Shown here: in pieces, positions 7,193 through 14,560 of the stretch | Layout: each line of letters starts with the position of its first letter | Numbering within the stretch: the first letter of the stretch is position 1 | Origin: Alphaproteobacteria bacterium | GTDB lineage: Bacteria; Pseudomonadota; Alphaproteobacteria; Sphingomonadales; Govanellaceae | DNA length: 34,281 nucleotides | Direction of reading: 5' to 3' | Assembly: GCA_003695065.1 (NCBI GenBank) | Contig: RFJA01000288.1 | Coordinates: 1-34,281 of the forward strand | Program-made: the position numbers and the translations under genes | The notes under the pieces: model-generated | The model's input: only the letters and a program-made list of their open reading frames with translations | What the model was told of the DNA's origin: nothing | Databases searched by the model: none

Positions 7193-8218
7193 ATGCTTGT
7201 CATTGATATTCACGGTCATCAGACTATTGTGCCCAAGGCGCATCTGGCCTTTCGGGAGGCCCAGATGGCGCGGCTTAAGGACGCGTCATTACCGCGTCCG
7301 GCATTGCCTGAAATCGATGATGACGAGCTGCGGGAGATTATTGAAAACAATCAGCTCAGGCTCCTGCGCGAACGCGGCGCGGACATGACTATCTTCTCGC
7401 CGCGCGCCTCGCGGATGGAACCTCATGTGGGGGACCGGGAAACGTCAGTGGACTGGGCGCGGGCCTGCAATGACATGATCCGGCGGGTAATAGACCTGTT
7501 CCCGGACCATTTCATCGGTGTCTGCCAGCTTCCGCAGCGCCCGGATGCCCCCCTTGACGCTTCGATCGCGGAACTTGAACGCTGCGTCAACGAGCTTGAT
7601 TTCGTTGGCTGCAACCTTAATCCGGATCCAAGCGGCGGCAAATGGACGGCGCCGCCGCTGACCGATCGCTATTGGTATCCTCTTTACGAAAAGATGTGCG
7701 AGCTTGAAGTCCCGGCGATGATCCATGTGTCGGGCTCGTGCAATCCGACGTTCCATGCCACCGGCTCCTATTACATCGCGGCAGACACCAATGCCTTCAT
7801 GAATTTCCTGACCGGTAACCTGTTCGCGGACTTCCCTGATCTTAAATTCATCATTCCCCATGGCGGCGGGGCAGTGCCATATCACTGGGGGCGATACAGG
7901 GGGCTTGCCGATATGCTCGGCCAGCCGCCCCTTGGCGAACATGTGATGAAGAACGTTTTCTTCGACACCTGCGTCTATCATCAGCCCGGGATCGATCTCC
8001 TTTTCGAGGTAATCGACATCGACAATATCCTGTTTGCGTCCGAAATGGTCGGGGCCGTGCGCGGGATCGATCCCGAGACGGGTCATTATTTCGACGATAC
8101 GAAGCGCTATGTCGATAATCTCGATCTTTCAGACGCGGATCGCCAAAAGGTTTTCGAGGGGAACGCGCGGCGGGTCTACCCGCGCCTCGACGCTCAATTG
8201 AGGAAAAGGGGCCTTTGA
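7193..8218 (+). CDS. ligJ: 4-oxalomesaconate hydratase (LigJ-type amidohydrolase)
   Basis: 341 aa from the ATG at 7193. AAGGA lies about 7 bases upstream, and the resulting 'MLVIDIHGH' matches the LigJ N-terminus better than the ATG at 7169. The HxH metal motif is H7/H9. Further family blocks are 'TIFSPRAS', 'NLNPDPSGG', 'WYPLYEKM', '[14 protein letters not shown]', '[13 protein letters not shown]', '[18 protein letters not shown]' and '[13 protein letters not shown]', which are near-identical to what I recall of Sphingobium LigJ (342 aa). LigJ hydrates the tautomerised oxalomesaconate to 4-carboxy-4-hydroxy-2-oxoadipate in the cytoplasm and uses zinc. ligK begins 2 bases after its stop. Confidence 0.94.
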   Translation: MLVIDIHGHQTIVPKAHLAFREAQMARLKDASLPRPALPEIDDDELREIIENNQLRLLRERGADMTIFSPRASRMEPHVGDRETSVDWARACNDMIRRVIDLFPDHFIGVCQLPQRPDAPLDASIAELERCVNELDFVGCNLNPDPSGGKWTAPPLTDRYWYPLYEKMCELEVPAMIHVSGSCNPTFHATGSYYIAADTNAFMNFLTGNLFADFPDLKFIIPHGGGAVPYHWGRYRGLADMLGQPPLGEHVMKNVFFDTCVYHQPGIDLLFEVIDIDNILFASEMVGAVRGIDPETGHYFDDTKRYVDNLDLSDADRQKVFEGNARRVYPRLDAQLRKRGL

Positions 8219-8220
8219 CC

Positions 8221-8892
8221 ATGGGGATAGTTGTTCAGAATATTGACCGGGTGGACCTCGGTCTTGTTGACCGGCTCGGTGGTTTCGGCGTTGCAACTGT
8301 TCACGAGGCCCAGGGCCGCAAGGGCTTGCTCGCTCCCTTCATGCGTCCGATCTATGACGGCGCGCGGATTGCCGGGAACGCCGTCACGGTCTCGATCCCG
8401 CCTGCCGACAACTGGATGATTCACGTGGCGATCGAGCAATGCCGGGAAGGCGATATCCTTGTTGTTGCCCCGACTTCGGATAGCCACGCAGGCTATTTCG
8501 GGGATCTTCTGGCCACCTCTCTCATGTCACGCGGGGTGCGCGGCCTCGTGATCGAGGGCGGCGTGCGGGATATTGCGGACCTGAAGGCCATGGGGTTTCC
8601 GGTCTGGTCCAAGTATATCCATGCCCAGGGAACGGTGAAGGAGACACTCGGGAGCGTCAATGTCCCCATCGTTTGTGCGGGCGCGCATATCGAGCCGGGC
8701 GATGTGATCGTGGCTGATGATGACGGTGTCTGCGTAGTACGCGCATCTGAAGCCGAGACCGTGGCGCAAAAGTCGGCCGATCGCGAGGCTAACGAAGCCC
8801 AGAAGCGCAGCCGGTTTGAAGCTGGCGAGCTGGGGCTCGACGTTTACGACATGCGCGAGCGTCTCAAGGAGAAGGGGCTCAAATATCTGTAA
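8221..8892 (+). CDS. ligK: 4-carboxy-4-hydroxy-2-oxoadipate aldolase (LigK/HMG aldolase, RraA-like fold)
   Basis: 223 aa from the ATG at 8221, two bases after the ligJ stop, with AGGGG about 9 bases upstream; a TTG at 8215 is a poorer choice. Blocks typical of class II HMG/CHA aldolases are present: '[12 protein letters not shown]' (residues 25-36), 'GDLLATS' (94-100) and 'IEGGVRD' (111-117) with the Arg116/Asp117 pair at the metal and pyruvate site. The C-terminal helix is long and charged. The enzyme splits the LigJ product into pyruvate and oxaloacetate, and many relatives also decarboxylate oxaloacetate. With galD and ligJ it completes the lower oxalomesaconate route. It is convergent with the broken GMC gene. 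Confidence 0.92.
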   Translation: MGIVVQNIDRVDLGLVDRLGGFGVATVHEAQGRKGLLAPFMRPIYDGARIAGNAVTVSIPPADNWMIHVAIEQCREGDILVVAPTSDSHAGYFGDLLATSLMSRGVRGLVIEGGVRDIADLKAMGFPVWSKYIHAQGTVKETLGSVNVPIVCAGAHIEPGDVIVADDDGVCVVRASEAETVAQKSADREANEAQKRSRFEAGELGLDVYDMRERLKEKGLKYL

Positions 8893-8898
8893 TTACCG

Positions 8899-10503
8899 TC
8901 AGGTCCGCCAGTCTGCGCGGATCAGGTCGCTTGCCTTCTCCGCGATGGCGGCGGTCGGCGCATTGGTATTCCCTGACGTGATGTCCGGCATGATCGACGC
9001 GTCGGCCACCCGCAGGCCTTCAACGCCGCGAACGCGCAGCCTCGGGTCCACCACGGCGTTCTGGTCACTGCCCATGCGGCAGGTTCCAACAGGGTGAAAA
9101 ATGGTGCTTGCGTTCGCGCGAACGTAAGCGAGAAGGTCCTCTTCCGTCTGGCAATCAGGGCCGGGCGCAAATTCCCGGACGATCAGGTCCCTGAGCGGTG
9201 AGCGGGCGGCAATCGCGCGGGAGAGCTTGAGCCCGTCAATGGCAGTTTGCCGATCCTTTTCCGAGGCGAGGTAATTGGCTGCGATCAACGGTGCGTCTTT
9301 TGCGTCGGGCGAACGCAGCGTGATGCGGCCCCGGCTTTCAGGCTTGACGGGGCAAATGGACGCGGTGAAGCCCGAGAACGGGTGCATGATCCCTTTGGAG
9401 GGCTCGGACGAACTCCAGGGCAGCACATGGAACTGGATATCGGGGGCCTCGAGACCCGGCTTGGAGCGCGCGAAACAAAAAACCGGGGCGGCGGCCATGG
9501 TCATGGGGCCGCGGCGCGTGAACGCATACTCAAGTGCGATTCCGATCTTGCCAAACCAGCTGTTAAGGCGATCGTTGAGGGTCGGGATGGTGACTTCGTA
9601 AGAATTGTGAATCTTGAGATGGTCCTTGAGATTGGCACCCACCTCGGGGTTGTGCGCAATAACAGGAATGTCGAGCCCCCGGAGATGATCCCCCGGCCCA
9701 ATGCCTGACAGCATCAGTCGCTGGGGGGAGCCGATTGCGCCCGCCGAAATGATGACTTCCTTGAGTGCATTCGCCAGCAGGCTGCCCCCGTTTTTCTTTC
9801 GGTACTGGACACCACGGGCCCGTCCGTCCTCGATGATGATCTTTTCGCAGTGGGCCTTTGGCACGATGGTGAGATTTTTCCGGCCCTTCGCAAGCCGACG
9901 AAGTCCGGTCGCGGTACTGCTGCGCATGCCATTCTTAATCATGACCTGATAATAGCCAAGGCCCTCGGGGTCACCGCGATTGCAGTCTTCCAGAAAAGGA
10001 AGGCCATAATTCTGCGCAGCTTCAATGAACTTTGGGGAGATTGCAAAATCTGTCCGGTCGTCAGATACGGCAAGGGGTCCGCCAGTTCCGTGCCAAGGGT
10101 CGGCACCGCGTTCCTGATCCTCGGAACGTTTGAACATCTCCAGCATGTCTGCCCAGCCCCATCCCGGACAACCCGCCTCTTACCAGGCGTCATAATCACT
10201 GGCCTGCCCCCTGACATAGACAAGCCCGTTGATGGACCCCGATCCGCCCATAACCTTGCCGCGGGGCCATAAGATGGAACGATAATCAAGCTCTCCCTCT
10301 GGCTCCGTGGCGTACATCCAGTCGGTGCGAGGATTGCCGACGGTCTTGAAGTAGCCCACGGGAACATGAAGCCAGGGGGCTAGTCGCGGACCCCCGGCCT
10401 CGATCAGGCACACGCTGACAGCCGGGTTCTCGCTGAGCCTGAGCGCCAGGATACAGCCCGCTGTTCCGGCACCGACGATCACTAAATCCCACTGGCTATC
10501 CAT
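8899..10503 (-). pseudogene. GMC oxidoreductase (FAD alcohol/choline dehydrogenase type) interrupted by an in-frame TAA
   Basis: The frame from 10503 to 8899 would encode about 533 aa, normal for a GMC oxidoreductase. A TAA at 10180-10182 (codon 108) interrupts it, in the conserved 'YVRGQASDYDAW-stop-EAGCPGWGW' region; both halves are in the same frame. Intact motifs on both sides include the FAD site 'VIVGAGTAG', 'GGSGSINGLVYVRG', 'SAGAIGSPQRLMLSGIGP', the active-site His in 'IFHPVGTCRMG' and 'MPDITSGNTNAPT' near the C-terminus. Relatives place Gln or Ala at the stop position, so a single C-to-T change (CAA to TAA) is a simple explanation. It could be a recent pseudogene, a sequencing or assembly error, or readthrough. 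An ATG at 10146 could restart translation, but that product would lack the FAD nucleotide-binding segment. Confidence 0.88.
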
Positions 10504-10552
10504 CCCTAGCGTCCGTTTCTGTTACAGTTGACCAAATCTACACCCAATAAAG

Positions 10553-10564
10553 ATGTATTGACAA
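10553..10564. promoter_or_regulatory. HutC-type operator, site 5, overlapping a promoter
   Basis: ATGTATTGACAA, followed by G, has two mismatches to the palindrome. It contains a perfect -35 box TTGACA (10558-10563), followed after 17 bases by TCTACT (10581-10586), a fair -10. Transcription would run toward the ALDH-SDR-transporter operon. The site is also 50 bases upstream of the divergent GMC gene. Confidence 0.6.
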
Positions 10565-10615
10565 GTTCGTGTTGCTCATTTCTACTCAGCCTGAATCCAG
10601 TATGGAAAGAACGGA

Positions 10616-12145
10616 TTGATTCCAATGGCTCCAAGTGGTCTCTACGAAAAATATCGGCCAAGGATTTCTGAAGTCGCTCCCGCGATCATCAACGGCAAGA
10701 GGGAAGCGGCTTTATCGGACGAGCGGGTGTCTGTTATAAACCCCGCTGACGGCACGCAACTTCTTGAAATTGTCGAAGCCGATGAGGCGCAGGTCAATCA
10801 CGCGGTAGGTCGTGCCCGTGACGCATTTTTGCGGGGGAGCTGGTCACGTGCCCCGCTTCTTGAGCGGCAGGCCGTGCTCTCCCGGGCGGCGAACCTGGTG
10901 CGTGAAAATGCAGAGGAATTGGCCGTACTGGACACCATGACAACGGGCCTGACGTTTGCGGGTGCAACGCATGGCCAGGCCCAGGCGGCGGCGGGCTGGT
11001 TTGATTATTTCGCAGGCTTTCTTTTGAATATGGGCGACGATCTCTATCGTCAAATTCCCCATGTCCAGACCACCGTGACCCGGAACCCGGTCGGCGTGGC
11101 CGCTCTCTTTACGCCCTGGAATATTCCGCTGATGGGGGCGGCACTGAAGCTTGGGGCGGCCCTGTCCATGGGAAACAGCGCGGTGATCAAGCCGTCGGAA
11201 CAGAGCCCGCTTGGCACCATCCGTTTGGTCGAGCTGCTCCACGAGGCGGGCCTGCCCGAGGGGGTTCTCCAGCTTGTCAACGGGCGCGGTGCAGTGACCG
11301 GTGCGGCCCTTGCCGGGCATGCGGATGTGGACCTGATTTCCTTTACAGGCGGGGAAGGGGCCGGGCGCATTATCTCCCGCATGGCGGCGGAGCGGTTTGC
11401 CAAGATCACCATGGAACTGGGTGGCAAGTCGGCCAACATCATTTTCGATGACGCAGACTATGACCGCGCGCTTGATGGGGCGATCATGGCCATCTACGCC
11501 AATAACGGTGCAGCCTGCCTCGCCGGGTCGCGCATTCTTGTGCAGAACAGCATTGCCGATAAGTTCATCGCTGATTTTGCCGATCGGGCCAAGGCGATCG
11601 CAATCGGCGATCCGTTCGATCCGGCAACGGAACTGGGACCTCAGTCGTCGAAGGCGCATATGGATCGTGTCCTGTCGTTCAAGGACAAGGTCCGCGACGA
11701 GGGAGGGGAAATCATTCTCGACGGCGCGCGCGTTCCGACATTGGGCGAGGGGTTCTATATTTCCCCTACCGTTTCGGTCGCCATAAGTAATCGTAACGCC
11801 GTATGCCAGGAGGAAATCTTCGGGCCTTTCGCCACCTTTCTTACTTTCGAGACAGAAGAAGAAGCAGTTCAGATTGCCAACGACACGCGCTTTGGCCTTG
11901 CGGGCTATGTGTGGTCGGACAACCTGCAGCGGGCAATGAGGGTCGCGGACGCCTTGCGGACCGGTTACGTGCTGGTCAACAGTCCCATGGTCCGCGAACG
12001 CAACGCGCCGTTCGGGGGTTATGGACACTCTGGTATTGATCGGGAAGGCGGGCGCTGGAGTCTTGATTTCTATAGCGAGGCCAAGACCACCGTCATCCCC
12101 TTCCGGGACTTCGCGGTCCCGACCATGGGCAAATCAAAGGAATAG
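10616..12145 (+). CDS. NAD(P)-dependent aldehyde dehydrogenase
   Basis: 509 aa from a TTG at 10616, which has GGAAAGA 5 bases upstream. An ATG at 10625 is the alternative but has no well-spaced ribosome site. ALDH superfamily residues are in place: Asn169 in 'FTPWNIP', Glu267 in 'ITMELGGKS', catalytic Cys301 in 'NNGAACLAGSR', and the C-terminal 'EEIFGPF' and 'PFGGYGHSGIDREGG' blocks. It oxidises an aldehyde to a carboxylic acid in the cytoplasm; the closest feel is the betaine/vanillin/hydroxymuconic-semialdehyde dehydrogenase group, and the substrate is not deducible. The SDR gene starts 3 bases after its stop. Paired with the broken GMC alcohol oxidase across a divergent promoter, an alcohol-aldehyde-acid sequence is plausible. 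Confidence 0.93.
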   Translation: MIPMAPSGLYEKYRPRISEVAPAIINGKREAALSDERVSVINPADGTQLLEIVEADEAQVNHAVGRARDAFLRGSWSRAPLLERQAVLSRAANLVRENAEELAVLDTMTTGLTFAGATHGQAQAAAGWFDYFAGFLLNMGDDLYRQIPHVQTTVTRNPVGVAALFTPWNIPLMGAALKLGAALSMGNSAVIKPSEQSPLGTIRLVELLHEAGLPEGVLQLVNGRGAVTGAALAGHADVDLISFTGGEGAGRIISRMAAERFAKITMELGGKSANIIFDDADYDRALDGAIMAIYANNGAACLAGSRILVQNSIADKFIADFADRAKAIAIGDPFDPATELGPQSSKAHMDRVLSFKDKVRDEGGEIILDGARVPTLGEGFYISPTVSVAISNRNAVCQEEIFGPFATFLTFETEEEAVQIANDTRFGLAGYVWSDNLQRAMRVADALRTGYVLVNSPMVRERNAPFGGYGHSGIDREGGRWSLDFYSEAKTTVIPFRDFAVPTMGKSKE

Positions 12146-12148
12146 GAT

Positions 12149-12922
12149 ATGGGGGGTAACAGCAATATGGGGACACTTGACGGCAAGGTGGCTGTGGTCA
12201 CCGGGGCGGCCCAGGGGATCGGCGCGGAGCTTGCCCGCGGGCTAGCCGCCATGGGTGCGATGGTTGTGGTGTCTGACGTGCTTGACGGGGCGGCTGTTGC
12301 CGACGAGATAAAAGGTGCGGGCGGCAGTGCTATTTCGTTGGTTACAGATGTGACCAGCGCGGACTCGCTTACCAAAATGGTCGAAGCGACGATCGGGGCG
12401 TTTGGCGGGATCGACATTCTGGTAAACAACGCGGCGTTATTTGGCAAGCTGCCATTGGCACCCATGCAGGAAATCCAGGTTGAGGTCTGGGACCGGGTTA
12501 TGGAGGTCAACGTTCGCGGCGTTTGGCAGGCCAGCTGCGCTGTGCTTGATAGTATGAAGGCACGTGGGGGCGGGTCGATTGTCAACATCGCCACCAACCG
12601 GGTTTTTAAGGGGTTTCCCATGATGCTGCATTATGACGCGTCCAAGGGGGCCGTGGTTGCGATGACCAAGTCCATGGCGGTGGAGCTTGGCGACCTGAAT
12701 ATCCGCGTCAACGCCATCGCCCCCGGCCTGACAATGAGCGAGAACGTGCTTGCCAAGGACGGGATCGAGGATCGAAAGGGCGCGATTGCGGGCGCCCGCG
12801 CGCTCAAGCGTGACCAGCAGCCCGAGGATCTGGTGGGGGCCGTAGCTTTTCTGGCGAGCGACCAGAGCTCTTTCATGACGGGGCAGACGCTGGTTGTCGA
12901 TGGCGGCGGGATTATGCGGTGA
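12149..12922 (+). CDS. Short-chain dehydrogenase/reductase (SDR)
   Basis: 257 aa, classical SDR. The cofactor motif is TGAAQGIG (18-25), 'NNAA' is at 93-96, and the active site has Tyr162 and Lys166 in YDASK. The residue 13 before Tyr, normally Ser, is Thr149 ('NIATNRVF'), a conservative change. The C-terminus 'FMTGQTLVVDGGG' is typical. It probably interconverts a secondary alcohol and a ketone with NAD(P). AAAGGA before the ATG at 12149 supports that start; a second in-frame ATG lies at 12167. The stop overlaps the transporter start by GTGA (12919-12922), so translation is coupled. Confidence 0.93.
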   Translation: MGGNSNMGTLDGKVAVVTGAAQGIGAELARGLAAMGAMVVVSDVLDGAAVADEIKGAGGSAISLVTDVTSADSLTKMVEATIGAFGGIDILVNNAALFGKLPLAPMQEIQVEVWDRVMEVNVRGVWQASCAVLDSMKARGGGSIVNIATNRVFKGFPMMLHYDASKGAVVAMTKSMAVELGDLNIRVNAIAPGLTMSENVLAKDGIEDRKGAIAGARALKRDQQPEDLVGAVAFLASDQSSFMTGQTLVVDGGGIMR

Positions 12923-14295
12923 CGGGTCCCGCCCCTTCCAGCATGCCTGTATCCACGAAGCTTGGATACGGGATAGGTATTTTCGGGCCCATGCTGGGTT
13001 GGGTCGCAGCGACCCAATACCTCATGTACTTTTATACGGATGTGGCGGGCATTGACCCGGCGCGCGCCGGGCTCATTTTCATGCTCGGCATGGTGTGGGA
13101 CGCCATCAGTGACCCGCTCATCGGCACCTTCGCCGACAAAACCCGGACCAGGTGGGGAAAATACCGTCCCTACCTGCTATTCGGTGCGGTGCCCTTCGCC
13201 CTATCTGTATTTCTGGTATTTACCCCCTACTGGGGCAGCGAGGCCGGCATATTCTGGTTCGCGCTCATTACCTGTCTGCTGTTCAGGACGGGGTATACTG
13301 TGGTTTACATGCCCTACACCGCGATGATTGCGCGAATGACAACCTCCTACGACGTGAGAACGAGTTTGACCGCGGTCAAAACCGCCTTCGTTTTTGCGGG
13401 GAACCTGGTGGTATCCTTCGGTTTTTACAGCCTCGTTCTTTTCTTTGGTGCGGGGTCAGAGGCCCGTGGCTTTCCGCTGGCAGCTCTGGTCATTGGTTTG
13501 TTCGGGGCCATTACAACCCTAATATGCTTTGCCCAGACCCGGGAGGCACCGGAGGACGGGGAAACGCCGGCGGGTCAGTTAGCAGCGGACAGACGGTCAA
13601 ATCTGAAGGCGCTGTTCCGCGTATTTGCGGACCTTGCCGGCAACAGGGCGTTCCTTCTGTTATTCTTCGGGGTGTGTCTGTTCGGCGGCTTCTACGGACT
13701 TGAATTGGCCATGACGGCCTATTTTGCTAAGTACTGGCTGGGCGACGCCGGACACACCCGAACGATCTTCACCGTTCAGGCCCTAACTTCGCTTGCGTCA
13801 ATTCCGCTCTGGCTCTGGCTGGCAAAGGTACATAGCAAGACGCTGGTCTGGGTATCGGGGATATTGCTGGCGACTTTTGGCCTGGTGCTGGTCTTTTTGC
13901 TGCGTCCCACAAGCGTTGAGGCGTTGAGCGCGCTTTATGCCGTGAAGAATGCTGGCGCTACCGGCTTCATCATGATTTTCTATGCCATGACCGCGGACAC
14001 AGTCGACTGGGGTGAATGGGTGCGGGGGCGGCGGCACGAAGGTGTTATCTTTGGCGCCATTTCCTTTGCGAACAAATTCTCGGCGGGGGTGGCAACGGGC
14101 GTCCTCGGCCTGACCTTGTCGCTGATCGGCTTCGTTGCAAACGAAAATCCTTCCGCCGGGGTAATTGACGGCATGTTCGTGGTGGGCACGCTCGTCCCGG
14201 CAATTGGGTTCTGTTTGGCCGCCCTATTAATGCGCTGGTATCCCGTGACCCGGGACAGACATGCACAATTGATCGCCGAAGTCGAAGCCCGTTAG
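12919..14295 (+). CDS. MFS transporter, GPH (glycoside-pentoside-hexuronide:cation symporter) family
   Basis: 458 aa from the GTG at 12919, overlapping the SDR stop; an ATG at 12943 is an alternative. About 12 hydrophobic segments are visible. The GPH signature is clear: 'GMVWDAISDPLIGTFADKTRTRWGKYRPYLL' in the loop between helices 2 and 3, and 'FYAMTADTVDWGEW' in the second half. The family takes up glycosides, uronates and related compounds with Na+ or H+. Here it is co-expressed with ALDH and SDR, so it probably imports the pathway substrate or an intermediate, perhaps a glycoside. A second GPH gene is at 30748-32142. The two are recognisably related but clearly diverged. Confidence 0.93.
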   Translation: MTGPAPSSMPVSTKLGYGIGIFGPMLGWVAATQYLMYFYTDVAGIDPARAGLIFMLGMVWDAISDPLIGTFADKTRTRWGKYRPYLLFGAVPFALSVFLVFTPYWGSEAGIFWFALITCLLFRTGYTVVYMPYTAMIARMTTSYDVRTSLTAVKTAFVFAGNLVVSFGFYSLVLFFGAGSEARGFPLAALVIGLFGAITTLICFAQTREAPEDGETPAGQLAADRRSNLKALFRVFADLAGNRAFLLLFFGVCLFGGFYGLELAMTAYFAKYWLGDAGHTRTIFTVQALTSLASIPLWLWLAKVHSKTLVWVSGILLATFGLVLVFLLRPTSVEALSALYAVKNAGATGFIMIFYAMTADTVDWGEWVRGRRHEGVIFGAISFANKFSAGVATGVLGLTLSLIGFVANENPSAGVIDGMFVVGTLVPAIGFCLAALLMRWYPVTRDRHAQLIAEVEAR

Positions 14296-14560
14296 GCAAG
14301 CCCTCTTCCGAATCAATATATCATTACAAGCTGCCCTCAGTAGAACTTGTCGCGTGCTGGCGAGTTCAGGATGTGATAATGCATAACCCCTTGAGTATGG
14401 GTCAAAATATGTTGCGCAACTGCAACACGGGGCAAAATTTTGATATTCGGTCTTTACAAAATGACAATACAACTTCATTCTTGGGTTTGTTAGGCGAGGA
14501 AAACCTGACGACAGAAAGGCCTATTGAACGGGTGCGACACCAAAAAGGAGGGGAAACACC
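14296..14560 (+). promoter_or_regulatory. 265-bp leader region of the TonB receptor gene
   Basis: This non-coding stretch holds a perfect 10-base palindrome GTTGCGCAAC (14411-14420), a variant HutC-type site (14461-14472) and, just before the ATG, a full AAAAGGAGGGG Shine-Dalgarno. A small open frame (14373-14651) overlaps the receptor start, but its sequence does not look like protein. No RNA gene is seen. Confidence 0.5.
14461..14472. promoter_or_regulatory. HutC-type operator, site 6 (weak variant)
   Basis: ATGACAATACAA, followed by C, lies 89 bases upstream of the receptor ATG. It has three mismatches to the perfect palindrome but is one base away from the reverse complement of site 4 (TTGACAATACAA). 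Its call depends on the other sites. Confidence 0.4.

Noticed and set aside
10844-12028. 394-codon minus-strand open frame opposite the aldehyde dehydrogenase
   Set aside because: Antisense shadow of a clear ALDH; no recognisable protein features.
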